Origin: Aphanothece hegewaldii CCALA 016
Lineage (GTDB): Bacteria > Cyanobacteriota > Cyanobacteriia > Cyanobacteriales > Microcystaceae
DNA: 64,000 bases
Direction of reading: 5' to 3'
Assembly (NCBI RefSeq): GCF_003007785.1
Contig: NZ_PXOH01000013.1
Span: forward strand, 58,460 to 122,459
Shown: one piece after another, positions 19,071 through 26,880 of the stretch
How the letters are laid out: each line of letters opens with the position of its first letter
Numbering within the stretch: position 1 is the first letter of the stretch
Notes under the pieces: model-generated
Database searches by the model: none
The model's input: only the letters and a program-made list of their open reading frames with translations
Told to the model about the DNA's origin: nothing
Position numbers and translations under genes: made by a program

Positions 19071-19370
19071 TTATCCTAGACTTTTTTTAAGATGATCTTG
19101 GATCTGTTGTTTTTGTTTTTTCTCAGGCTCACTGGTAACACTCTTAAAGTCATTACTACTGAGATTAAGATGATCCATAATGCGTCTTTTGCGATTTTCC
19201 ACTTTCGGTGGTGGAGGTGGTGCAACAAACGTTTTTTCGGGTTCAGGTAATGAAGGAGTGATCCCAGAATTTCCAGAATTTTGTTTAGCGGTTGAGGAAG
19301 TATATTTAATCCCCCCAGAACTTTGATTAAGATGATCCAAGATCTTTTTTTTGCGATCGTCTGCGGCCAT
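19071..19370 (-). CDS. Small protein with three DHL repeats, function unknown
   Basis: 99-residue basic protein that I do not recognise by function. It carries three copies of a short helix-like motif: RKKKILDHLNQSSG (residues 6-19), RKRRIMDHLNLSSN (60-73) and KQQIQDHLKKSLG (about 87-99). The copies are joined by low-complexity linkers, including a PPPPP tract near residue 51. The arrangement suggests a flexible adaptor with three equivalent binding helices. It has no signal peptide or membrane segment. The start ATG at 19370 is supported because the first repeat begins at residue 6. It is divergent from cysE, with about 245 bp between. It seems to be a real conserved cyanobacterial type of small protein, but the role is open. 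Confidence 0.65.
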   Translation of the reverse strand: MAADDRKKKILDHLNQSSGGIKYTSSTAKQNSGNSGITPSLPEPEKTFVAPPPPPKVENRKRRIMDHLNLSSNDFKSVTSEPEKKQKQQIQDHLKKSLG

Positions 19371-19614
19371 GATTGATTGTGTTCCTGCTTAAGAGAGAAG
19401 TTGAAGTTTTGTAACCTATATTTAGTTTTAACGATTATTTGAAGATTCGGGAACGGTAAAATTGATGATTTCTCCCCTAAGTGCCAAATAGAGCAAACAA
19501 AGCTCATGCGCTTCTTTCAAAGGTTCGGATTTTCCCTCTATCATATGGGGGTTACGAGAGTCCCAGAAAAGGATAAGATAGTCAGTGTGGTCTAAGCTAA
19601 TAGGGAAACGACTC

Positions 19615-20352
19615 GTGCTATCATCCATCATTGCTGATTTTCGCATTGTCTTTGAGCGAGATCCTGCCGCACGCAATGGACTAGAAGTTCTATTCTGCTA
19701 TCCGGGGTTACACGCTTTGTGGCTACATCGGATCGCACATTGGCTATATACCTTGGGTCTTCCTTTTATTCCTCGTCTTATTTCTCACCTCGCTCGTTTT
19801 CTGACTGGAATTGAAATTCACCCCGGAGCAAAAATAGGTCAGGGTGTTTTTATCGATCATGGTATGGGTGTAGTAATTGGAGAAACTGCGATCGTTGGAG
19901 ATTATGCCCTCATTTATCAAGGCGTTACTCTAGGTGGAACCGGAAAAGAAAGCGGTAAACGTCATCCCACACTAGGGGAAAATGTCGTTGTCGGTGCCGG
20001 TGCAAAAGTTTTAGGAAATATTCTACTCGGCAATAATGTTCGCATTGGGGCGGGTTCTGTCGTCTTAAAAGATGTCCCCTCAGACTGTACCGTTGTAGGC
20101 GTTCCAGGGCGTCTAGTCTATCGTTCTGGTGTACGGATTAATCCTCTAGAACACGCTAATCTACCTGACTCTGAAGCAGCAGCCATTCGCTCTTTAGTCG
20201 ATCGCATCGAAGCTTTAGAAAAAGAACTCGAAGAACTCAAACAAAATCAAGAAAAATCCGTTCAAACTCCACCCAAAAAAGAATTAGCTACCGCTAGTTG
20301 TTGTTCTCTTTCTGAAAGAGATATTCGAGAATTTCTCGATGGCTCATTCTAG
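19615..20352 (+). CDS. cysE: Serine O-acetyltransferase
   Basis: Transfers acetyl from acetyl-CoA to L-serine to make O-acetylserine, the first committed step of cysteine synthesis. The start is best placed at the GTG at 19615 ([21 protein letters not shown]), preceded by an AGGGAAA site; the in-frame ATG at 19585 would add non-conserved residues. The N-terminal helical domain holds the [22 protein letters not shown] signature. The left-handed beta-helix of hexapeptide repeats runs from about residue 65 to 175 ([54 protein letters not shown]). The C-terminal tail carries a Glu/Lys-rich helix and two adjacent cysteines. Its last bases overlap the end of the convergent PPOX gene by 4 nucleotides. 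Confidence 0.93.
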   Translation: MLSSIIADFRIVFERDPAARNGLEVLFCYPGLHALWLHRIAHWLYTLGLPFIPRLISHLARFLTGIEIHPGAKIGQGVFIDHGMGVVIGETAIVGDYALIYQGVTLGGTGKESGKRHPTLGENVVVGAGAKVLGNILLGNNVRIGAGSVVLKDVPSDCTVVGVPGRLVYRSGVRINPLEHANLPDSEAAAIRSLVDRIEALEKELEELKQNQEKSVQTPPKKELATASCCSLSERDIREFLDGSF

Positions 20353-20936
20353 GGATTGACTGACTCAATAATCCAGTCGTTTAGCTCATTGAGTTGATAA
20401 ATCCATCGATTTTGGGGTTCTCCTCGTAATTCTAAATGATCCACCATGATTGGATTAAAAAGCAACAGACAAAAATTAGGTAACGGTTCATCAATTGAAG
20501 GAGAAGGAGGAAAAAAAGCCTCCTTTTCTGCTATTCTAGGACTCTTAGGATTTGGCCAAGCAAACTGTAACCGCGCTGCATCGGATAATTGTTGCCAGAC
20601 ATTTAAACGTACAGGTTGTAAACTCTCATCACTAGCAGAAATTATTTGAATTGTTCCAGTCAGGCGAAATTGTTCTCTCGTTTGACTAAAATACCAACAA
20701 ATCTCAGCCCAAGGCGAATAATTAATCTGTTCTATCTTATCGCTGCGAAGATCGCTAATGATTTGTATTTGATTAGTTTTGTCCCGAAAACCGCGATAAA
20801 CAACTGTTCTATTAGCCGGATGACCATTTTTATTAACGGTGGCTAACTGAAAATATCTAGATTGCGGTAAACTACGATTACGATGTAGAGCGCGGGCAAT
20901 AGACGATCGCCACAGGGCTAAATTTTCTGCTTCCAT
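20349..20936 (-). CDS. Pyridoxamine-phosphate-oxidase-like FMN flavoprotein
   Basis: 195-residue protein of the PPOX split-barrel class, in the cyanobacterial subgroup related to Npun_F5749/Alr4036. Characteristic parts are the N-terminal [26 protein letters not shown], the FMN-binding [25 protein letters not shown], and the middle [17 protein letters not shown]. It binds FMN by homology, but whether it is a true pyridoxamine oxidase in vitamin B6 metabolism or has another redox role is unknown. The plant-type catalytic C-terminus of PdxH is not obvious. It overlaps the end of cysE tail to tail by 4 bases, and is 33 bp upstream of the anti-sigma gene's end on the same strand. Confidence 0.82.
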   Translation of the reverse strand: MEAENLALWRSSIARALHRNRSLPQSRYFQLATVNKNGHPANRTVVYRGFRDKTNQIQIISDLRSDKIEQINYSPWAEICWYFSQTREQFRLTGTIQIISASDESLQPVRLNVWQQLSDAARLQFAWPNPKSPRIAEKEAFFPPSPSIDEPLPNFCLLLFNPIMVDHLELRGEPQNRWIYQLNELNDWIIESVNP

Positions 20937-20969
20937 AAATTAATTCTGCATCCAAAGAAGCAAAAAATC

Positions 20970-21518
20970 TTATTTATGATGTCTTTGTTTTTCATTAGTA
21001 ACAGACAAATCATACAGAGGGTGATTGAGAGCAATCATTAAAGGTTCCTCCGTTTCGCTCATTGATGGCAAAGTATTCGCCATTTGATGCCTCAGTGAAT
21101 ATTTGCCGAATGAAAAATGAATCCCGAACCCGACTGCGATCGCTGTAACTAATGCACCACCAATTAAAAATAAACGTTTATTTCTACGCCGTTCTAACTT
21201 TTGAAAAACTTGCTCCGATAAATGTTCAACGGGTTGTGAATGGGTTGGTGTCGGACAATATTTAGCCGAATGTTGCAATTGAGTAAGTTGACGATACCAT
21301 TGTTGCACTTGCGGATCTGTATCTAGCCACTGCTGAACCTGTCGGCGTTCATCGGCTGTGACTTCTCCATCCAAATAAGCACTTAATAATTCAAAACGAT
21401 CCATAGATGCTGTATCAAAAAGAGCTTTATGAGAAATATCTTTTAAAGTTTTGCGAATTGAATGGCTGTCAGCTAAGTTAGAAAACAACAAATCATTAAG
21501 CGATTCAAAATCTTTCAT
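20970..21518 (-). CDS. Membrane-anchored anti-sigma factor, partner of SigG-like sigma
   Basis: 182-residue protein with the anti-sigma fold RFELLSAYLDGEVTADERRQVQQWLD (about residues 41-66), which resembles the RseA/ZAS N-terminal helices but lacks the His/Cys zinc ligands. A single transmembrane helix follows at about 116-139 (RLFLIGGALVTAIAVGFGIHF), then a short periplasmic tail. It lies downstream of the ECF sigma gene on the same strand, the usual arrangement for a sigma/anti-sigma pair (as in slr1545-slr1546 of Synechocystis). It is expected to hold the sigma factor at the membrane until a signal releases it. The 411-bp gap between the two genes is unusually long for such a pair. The first ~38 residues before MDRFELL may be a poorly conserved extension. 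Confidence 0.8.
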   Translation of the reverse strand: MKDFESLNDLLFSNLADSHSIRKTLKDISHKALFDTASMDRFELLSAYLDGEVTADERRQVQQWLDTDPQVQQWYRQLTQLQHSAKYCPTPTHSQPVEHLSEQVFQKLERRRNKRLFLIGGALVTAIAVGFGIHFSFGKYSLRHQMANTLPSMSETEEPLMIALNHPLYDLSVTNEKQRHHK

Positions 21519-21929
21519 GATGACCTGCTATACAAAACTTGGTCAAACTTATTTAAGTCTTCCCATTTAATCAGAATTACTTCTAAAGAGTCTGCTTCTT
21601 GCTTCAACCAAGGAGGTCGGCCTCTTCTTGTCCACAAGCGTTAATTTGGGAGTAGCCCTCCCTATGTATAAATTAAAATTTTGTTTGAATCTTTTAGTCT
21701 TTGGTTATCCATTATTTTCAACCTATTTAACAAAACGTGGGCTTCCGTTTGACCTTTTCTTCAGGCTGGTTAGTTTTAACTCGACTGCGGTTTACAAACC
21801 GAAAATTATTAAGCCTTGGTTTTCGGCAACTTACCTAATTATAACTGATTGAAGTTATTTAGGCTAGTTACATTTAATGAAGTTTAATTAATATTTTTTT
21901 GATTTAATCAAACTTTTAGAACAACAGTT
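21519..21929 (-). other. Long gap between sigma and anti-sigma genes with two small hairpins
   Basis: 411 bp without a convincing gene. On either strand there are two small stem-loops, GAGG-TCGG-CCTC at 21613-21624 and GGGAG-TAGCC-CTCCC at 21648-21662, about 25 bp apart. The rest is AT-rich. The plus-strand 74-codon ORF at 21628 has no recognisable features and I do not call it. A 5' UTR of the anti-sigma mRNA or a separate promoter for it could lie here; nothing stronger can be said. Confidence 0.3.
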
Positions 21930-22589
21930 TTAGGCTTCTTCTAGATACATCTGTAATACAGATTGTAACTTAGCTCTTGCTCTAGCGATCCGAGACTTAA
22001 CAGTTCCTAACGAAACGCCGGTAATTTCTGCAATTTCTTCATAAGCCATCCCATCAATTTCGCGTAAAACGATGGTTGTACGAAAAGCTTCGGGCAGTTC
22101 GGCGATCGCTATTTGGAGTTGCTCATAAAACTCACGAGTTGTCAGATGTTCATCTGGGTTAGGATATTCTGAAACGATGTCCCAGTCAATTTCTCCATCT
22201 TCTACCCGACGAGGGGCATCCAAAGATACTGGATGATTAACCCGTTTCCGTTTTCTGAGTTCGTCATAAAATAAATTAGTAGCAATCCGACTTAACCAGC
22301 CCCGGAATTTTAGAGGTTCATTGAGACGCTTAATATTTCGATAGACTCTAATCCAGACTTCTTGGGCTAAATCGGCTCGATCTTGCCAATCGGGAGCTAA
22401 ATGATACAAAAGTTTATCTACATGAGATTGATAACGCCGTAACAGTTCAGCAAACGCCGAACGATTGGGAACTAAGCCATCTTGACAACGTAAAATTAAA
22501 TCATAGTTTGAAAGTTTGTCTGGAGACAAAGACAATTGAGATTTAGAAATTTCAATAGTTGACCAAGATGGGGAAATATATTGACTCAT
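21930..22589 (-). CDS. sigG: ECF (group 3) sigma factor, SigG-like
   Basis: 219-residue extracytoplasmic-function sigma factor. Region 2 includes FAELLRRYQSHVDKLLYHL, the -10 binding part DLAQEVWIRVYRNIKRL, and RGWLSRIATNLFYDELRKRKR. A linker with EYPNPDEHLTTREFYEQL follows. Region 4 has ELPEAFRTTIVLREIDGMAYEEIAEITGVSLGTVKSRIARARAKLQ with the -35 recognition helix. The long acidic linker is typical of cyanobacterial SigG, an envelope-stress sigma that is essential in Synechocystis. I use the ATG at 22589 (MSQYISPSW) rather than the in-frame TTG four codons upstream. An anti-sigma gene lies downstream. The symbol rests on pattern similarity and is not certain. Confidence 0.85.
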   Translation of the reverse strand: MSQYISPSWSTIEISKSQLSLSPDKLSNYDLILRCQDGLVPNRSAFAELLRRYQSHVDKLLYHLAPDWQDRADLAQEVWIRVYRNIKRLNEPLKFRGWLSRIATNLFYDELRKRKRVNHPVSLDAPRRVEDGEIDWDIVSEYPNPDEHLTTREFYEQLQIAIAELPEAFRTTIVLREIDGMAYEEIAEITGVSLGTVKSRIARARAKLQSVLQMYLEEA

Positions 22590-22691
22590 GAGCTTATCCA
22601 AGAATAGTATTTACTCCTCACGACAGACGTGGACGTAATTGGTTTAAAGAGTGTTCCCAAAATTAAAAAAAAATTTGAGGAGTTGGCGATG

Positions 22692-23222
22692 TTACTGCTC
22701 ATAGTGAGGCGCGTAGCTTTTGAGGAGATTATTCATTTGATGAAAAATATCTTCTTTGGATTTTTGAATCGGACTCCGTTCAGGATTAATCAATGGACGA
22801 GTGGAAAAAGAAGCGATCGCCTCTTCTACCTGTTGAGCAATTAAATCTTGTAATTCTTCTTGCGCCCGTTGTCGTTGATAGCTTGCCCCTTCTTCGGTTG
22901 TCGCATAAAGTGGGGGTAATCGATTTAGTGCATAAGCGGCAATATCACCAACATCAAGAACAATATTATTTACGCTTTCGAGTTCCCCAACCCGTACAGT
23001 TGCTTCACTAATTACTAATTCTTCCATAACATTAATAAATTGTTTGCGAGGCATCGCTACAACCTCTCCCGCTAGTAATGCTCCCATCAAACGATCTAAC
23101 GCCATATACTCCTCTAAAGATAATTCGGCGACACTATCGCAAATGCGTCCGATTTCCGTTTCCATGATGGGGGTGAGATAGCCTTCTTTTAAAGCTTGCT
23201 CAACGATGTTTTGTATACTCAT
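22692..23222 (-). CDS. ComFB-family protein (cyclic dinucleotide receptor family)
   Basis: 176-residue protein with a ComFB domain at about residues 58-135: KQFINVMEELVISEATVR, VNNIVLDVGDIAAYALNRLPPLY and a following helix. ComFB proteins are annotated after a late competence operon gene; cyanobacterial members have been described as c-di-GMP/c-di-AMP-type receptors affecting cell size, motility or competence. The N-terminal extension (SIQNIVEQALKEGYLTPIMETEI) is the helical part found in the Slr1970-like group. The C-terminal tail is Gln/Glu-rich. It is 90-100 bp upstream of sigG on the same strand, and 90 bp downstream of hfq. Ligand and partner here are not known. Confidence 0.82.
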   Translation of the reverse strand: MSIQNIVEQALKEGYLTPIMETEIGRICDSVAELSLEEYMALDRLMGALLAGEVVAMPRKQFINVMEELVISEATVRVGELESVNNIVLDVGDIAAYALNRLPPLYATTEEGASYQRQRAQEELQDLIAQQVEEAIASFSTRPLINPERSPIQKSKEDIFHQMNNLLKSYAPHYEQ

Positions 23223-23312
23223 AGCATAAATTTGATTTTAAGTTTTTTTAAGCTATCTTCTCTTTCGTTAAGAGTTTTTTGAAATTTTATAACATTTTCT
23301 TTGAATTTCCTC

Positions 23313-23525
23313 TTATGCTTTTGGCTTGAGATATACAATAGCTTGTTGCCAAATTAATGTTGTGTTTTCATATTGATCCACTAAACACAGACAATTTTGA
23401 TCTTGCCAAATCAAACGCCCTACAAGTAGATCATCTGTACTTAATTTGATCTCGACTTCTTTCTTATCTTTGACATATTCTTGTAATCGGCGAATACTCG
23501 ATAGTCCTGTGTCAAATTCAAACAT
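23313..23525 (-). CDS. hfq: Cyanobacterial Hfq (Sm-like RNA chaperone homolog)
   Basis: 70-residue Sm-fold protein. The cyanobacterial Hfq signature is evident: FDTGLSSIRRLQEYVKDKKEVEIKL (Sm1) and LVGRLIWQDQNCLCLVDQYENTTLIWQQAIVYLKP (Sm2, the position of the KH motif of E. coli Hfq being altered, as is usual in this phylum). In Synechocystis the homolog does not bind sRNA strongly but binds the PilB1 ATPase and is needed for type IV pilus motility. I place the start at the ATG at 23525 (MFEFDTGLSS); the longer frame adds 13 non-conserved residues. It is divergent from dapF, a neighbourhood seen in other cyanobacteria. Confidence 0.88.
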   Translation of the reverse strand: MFEFDTGLSSIRRLQEYVKDKKEVEIKLSTDDLLVGRLIWQDQNCLCLVDQYENTTLIWQQAIVYLKPKA

Positions 23526-23626
23526 AGTAAAATTTAAAGTTAGGTTTTCATTATCAATTATCAATGACTTTACTCAATTGGTCATCACTGATTGATAATT
23601 ATTCACTTCATACAGCAATAGCAGCA

Positions 23627-24469
23627 ATGTCAATTTATTTTACTAAATATCAAGGACTCGGCAACGATTTTATTTTGATTGATAATCGTCATCAAATTAC
23701 TCCGATAATCACTCCTGAACTCGCCGTGCTAATGTGCGATCGTAACTTCGGCATTGGCGCAGATGGGGTCATTTTTGCCCTTCCAGGGGAAAACGGAAGC
23801 GATTATACCATGAGAATCTATAACTCTGATGGTTCAGAACCCGAAATGTGTGGTAATGGTATTCGCTGTCTCGCTCAGTTTATCGCCGAAATAGAAGGAG
23901 ATGCACCCATCGGTAAGACATATCAAATTCAAACATTAGCGGGGGTTATTTGTCCACGTTTAGAAGCTGATGAACAAGTCACCGTCGATATGGGATATCC
24001 TCAACTCAAAGCCCAAGAAATCCCAACAACGTTAGTTAGTGCAGACAACCAAGTGATCAACGAACCTCTAGAAATCGCTCAAACCACTTGGTTAGTGACC
24101 TGCGTTAGTATGGGAAATCCCCACTGTATTACCTTTGTTGAAGATGTCGCAGCTATTCCCTTAGCAACACTTGGCCCCAAATTTGAACATCATACCGTTT
24201 TTCCATCGAGAACAAATACAGAATTTATTCAAGTCATCCGCCCCGACTATATAAAGATGCTAGTCTGGGAAAGAGGAGCAGGAGCAACCTTAGCTTGTGG
24301 TACTGGTGCTTGTGCTTCTGTTGTCGCTGGTGTAATAACGAACAAAATCGATCGTAAGTGTACAGTAGAATTGCCAGGAGGATGTCTAAATATCCATTGG
24401 TCTGATACAGATCAGCGAGTCTATATGACTGGACCTGCGAAAAAAGTTTTTACAGGTTGCTATCTGTAA
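23627..24469 (+). CDS. dapF: Diaminopimelate epimerase
   Basis: 280-residue enzyme converting LL- to meso-diaminopimelate for lysine and peptidoglycan synthesis. Both catalytic cysteines are visible in their motifs: [11 protein letters not shown] (near residue 86) and [10 protein letters not shown] (near residue 225). N-terminal [17 protein letters not shown] and the [11 protein letters not shown] and [11 protein letters not shown] segments are all characteristic. I start it at the ATG at 23627 ([10 protein letters not shown]), since an upstream in-frame start at 23564 would add 21 residues unknown in the family. The 101 bp between it and hfq should contain both divergent promoters. Confidence 0.95.
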   Translation: MSIYFTKYQGLGNDFILIDNRHQITPIITPELAVLMCDRNFGIGADGVIFALPGENGSDYTMRIYNSDGSEPEMCGNGIRCLAQFIAEIEGDAPIGKTYQIQTLAGVICPRLEADEQVTVDMGYPQLKAQEIPTTLVSADNQVINEPLEIAQTTWLVTCVSMGNPHCITFVEDVAAIPLATLGPKFEHHTVFPSRTNTEFIQVIRPDYIKMLVWERGAGATLACGTGACASVVAGVITNKIDRKCTVELPGGCLNIHWSDTDQRVYMTGPAKKVFTGCYL

Positions 24470-24787
24470 CCAAGCGTTTAAAGCTTTCTCGTTAAAGGCT
24501 TTTGCGTCATTGGTCTAGCCATTTATGACCAATGATTCATTCTCCGTTAAGCATCCTTAATTATGCGTAAACTGCAAATCACCTATTCTATTAATCGATT
24601 ATAGGAGCATTTTAGTTACAAAACATACAAAATGTCACGTTATAAAACAAATTAAATATTTATATTAAGCATATGTATCGAATTATGTAACTGAATAAAG
24701 TTTGTTGTAACGACGAATTTCTTATAGAAACTGTCATTTAGTTGGCTCACTCAAGATTACACCAGGATTAATGGAGGACACGAAAAA
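24470..24787 (+). promoter_or_regulatory. nirA upstream region with candidate NtcA box
   Basis: 318 bp without a gene. GTT-ACAAAACA-TAC at 24615-24628 differs by one base from the NtcA consensus GTA-N8-TAC, and an AT-rich -10-like region (TATAAAAC / TTAAATATT) lies 12-30 bp further on. NtcA control is expected for nirA from other cyanobacteria. GGAGG at 24773-24777, ten bases before the GTG, is the ribosome binding site that fixes the nirA start. No terminator of dapF stands out clearly, though AAGCGTTTAAAGC..GTTAAAGGCTTT after dapF is hairpin-like. Confidence 0.45.
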
Positions 24788-26329
24788 GTGGTACAAGCAC
24801 CCCAAAAAGAAGAAGCAACTCAAAATAAGTTTGAAAAATTCAAATCGGAAAAAGACGGGCTTGCGGTTAGAGAAGAATTAGAATACTTTGCTAACATCGG
24901 TTGGGAAGCGATGGATAAAACCGACCTAGAACATCGGTTAAAGTGGGTTGGTATCTTCTATCGTCCCGTCACACCTGGTAAATTTATGATGCGGATGCGC
25001 CTTCCCAATGGCATCTTAACCAGTGAACAAATGCAAACACTGGGCGAAGTCGTACAGCGTTACGGGGAAGACGGCAACGGTGATATTACCACCCGACAAA
25101 ACCTACAATTACGAGGCGTTCGCATCGAAGATGTTCCCGATATCTTCCGTCGTCTCAAAGCAGTTGGGCTAACATCTGTACAATCTGGAATGGATAACGT
25201 CCGCAATATTACAGGTTCTCCAGTCGCGGGACTTGATGGGGATGAATTAATAGATACCCGCGAGTTAGTGCAAAAAACCCAAGATATGATTACCAATTCT
25301 GGCGAGGGAAATCTTGAATTTACTAACTTACCTCGTAAATTTAACATCGCTATTGAAGGTGGGCGCGATAACTCGGTTCATGCCGAAATTAACGATATTG
25401 CCTATGTTCCTGCCTATAAAGACGGTGAACTCGGCTTTAATGTCTTAGTTGGTGGCTTTTTCTCAGCTAAACGATGTGAGGCGGCAATTCCCCTTAATGT
25501 TTGGGTGAGTGCCAATGATGACGTAGTTGAGATGAGTCGGGCTATTCTAGAAGTCTATCGAGATCATGGTTTACGAGCAAATCGTCAAAAATCTCGTCTG
25601 ATGTGGCTAATTGATGAATGGGGCGTTGAAAAGTTCCGCGCTGCCGTTGAAAGACAGTTTGGTCGTCCTTTAGCTACAGCCGCCCTTAAAGACGAAATTG
25701 ACTGGGAAAAACGCGATCATATTGGCGTGTTTAAACAAAAACAACCTGGTTTAAATTTTGTGGGGCTTCATGTTCCGATCGGTCGGTTGTATGCTCAAGA
25801 TATGTTTGATATTGCTCGAATTGCCGAAGTTTACGGAAGTAGCGAAATTCGTCTTACTGTTGAGCAAAATATTATTATTCCCAATATTCCAGACGAGAAT
25901 TTAGAGGCATTCTTGAGCGAACCTATCCTAGAGAAATTTAGCATTAGTCCTCAACCTTTAGAACGGGCGTTAATCTCTTGTACTGGGGCGCAATTTTGTA
26001 ACTTTGCTCTCATTGAAACCAAAAATCGAGCCTTAAACCTAATTCATGAATTAGATCAACAATTAGAAATGACTCAATATGTCCGCATTCATTGGACGGG
26101 TTGCCCGAATTCTTGTGGACAGCCCCAAGTCGCCGATATTGGTTTAATGGGTACAAAAGTTCGCAAAGATGGTAAAACCGTTGAAGGCGTTGATCTTTAT
26201 ATGGGCGGTAAAGTAGGTAAAGATGCTCATTTAGGAACTTGCGTTCAAAAAGGGATCGCCTGTGATGATTTGGTTCCAGTTTTGACACAAATTTTAATTG
26301 AACAGTTTGGCGCAAAACCCAAATCTTAA
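24788..26329 (+). CDS. nirA: Ferredoxin-nitrite reductase
   Basis: 513-residue siroheme/[4Fe-4S] enzyme reducing nitrite to ammonium with six electrons from ferredoxin. The four cluster/siroheme cysteines are in SCTGAQFCNFALIETK and WTGCPNSCGQPQVADIG. Substrate-side residues are in NGDITTRQNLQLRGV. It is distinguished from ferredoxin-sulfite reductase by its overall length and the KWVGIFYRPVTPGKFMMRMR start region typical of NirA. The start is a GTG at 24788, with GGAGG ten bases upstream. No nitrate transporter or narB follows in this window; instead a DUF29 gene follows 75 bp later. Regulation by NtcA is likely from the upstream box. Confidence 0.95.
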   Translation: MVQAPQKEEATQNKFEKFKSEKDGLAVREELEYFANIGWEAMDKTDLEHRLKWVGIFYRPVTPGKFMMRMRLPNGILTSEQMQTLGEVVQRYGEDGNGDITTRQNLQLRGVRIEDVPDIFRRLKAVGLTSVQSGMDNVRNITGSPVAGLDGDELIDTRELVQKTQDMITNSGEGNLEFTNLPRKFNIAIEGGRDNSVHAEINDIAYVPAYKDGELGFNVLVGGFFSAKRCEAAIPLNVWVSANDDVVEMSRAILEVYRDHGLRANRQKSRLMWLIDEWGVEKFRAAVERQFGRPLATAALKDEIDWEKRDHIGVFKQKQPGLNFVGLHVPIGRLYAQDMFDIARIAEVYGSSEIRLTVEQNIIIPNIPDENLEAFLSEPILEKFSISPQPLERALISCTGAQFCNFALIETKNRALNLIHELDQQLEMTQYVRIHWTGCPNSCGQPQVADIGLMGTKVRKDGKTVEGVDLYMGGKVGKDAHLGTCVQKGIACDDLVPVLTQILIEQFGAKPKS

Positions 26330-26404
26330 ATATTCAACTAAAATATTAAGTCAGTGGGGGTGGATTTTCGTTCATCCCTATTATTTTCGCTTCGGAGGTC
26401 GTCG

Positions 26405-26875
26405 ATGACTGTTACTCAATCAACATCAGCCGATTCTATCCAAAATCCCAATCTTTATGAACAAGATTTTTATCAATGGATAGAAACAACGGTCAATCTA
26501 CTTCGAGAAAGAAAACTCAATCAGCTAGACTATGATAATTTAATTGAAGAATTAGAAAGCATGGGTAGGAGTGAAAAACGAGCCGTAAAAAGCAACTTAG
26601 AAGTTGTTTTACTGCATTTACTTAAATGGAAATATGAACCAGAATATCGTTCTAGAAGTTGGCAAAATAGTATTAGAGAACATCGCAAGCGAATTCATAA
26701 ACTCTTACAAGATAGTCCAAGTTTAAATCAATGGTTAACTGATGTTTTTGATGAATGTTATCAAGTCGCTAGAAATGATGCAGCTTATGAAACTGGTTTA
26801 CCGATTGAGCAATTTCCATCCAAATCACCTTTTTTAGTAGAAGAAACTTTGAATTCTAATTATTTACCTGATTAA
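26405..26875 (+). CDS. DUF29 family protein
   Basis: 156-residue protein of the DUF29 family, very common and multi-copy in cyanobacteria, with unknown function. The signature runs from LYEQDFYQWIETTVNLLRERKLNQLD through NLIEELESMGRSEKRAVKSNLEVVLLHLLKW and SRSWQNSIREHR. It is a soluble helical bundle with no signal peptide. The ATG at 26405 (MTVTQSTSAD), downstream of a GGAGG at 26394-26398, is the better start; an in-frame start at 26354 would add 17 residues. It ends 5 bases before the end of the convergent large fusion gene. Confidence 0.85.
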   Translation: MTVTQSTSADSIQNPNLYEQDFYQWIETTVNLLRERKLNQLDYDNLIEELESMGRSEKRAVKSNLEVVLLHLLKWKYEPEYRSRSWQNSIREHRKRIHKLLQDSPSLNQWLTDVFDECYQVARNDAAYETGLPIEQFPSKSPFLVEETLNSNYLPD

Positions 26876-26880
26876 TATGA

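Noticed and set aside
18897..19079. 60-codon ORF on the plus strand
   Set aside because: It runs entirely through palindromic repeats and encodes repeat-derived peptide.
21628..21852. 74-codon ORF on the plus strand between the sigma and anti-sigma genes
   Set aside because: No ribosome binding site in place, no family-like features, and it is antisense in a likely UTR.
24470..24787. Glutamine riboswitch or other known riboswitch upstream of nirA
   Set aside because: No match to the conserved glnA/downstream-peptide core that I can see.
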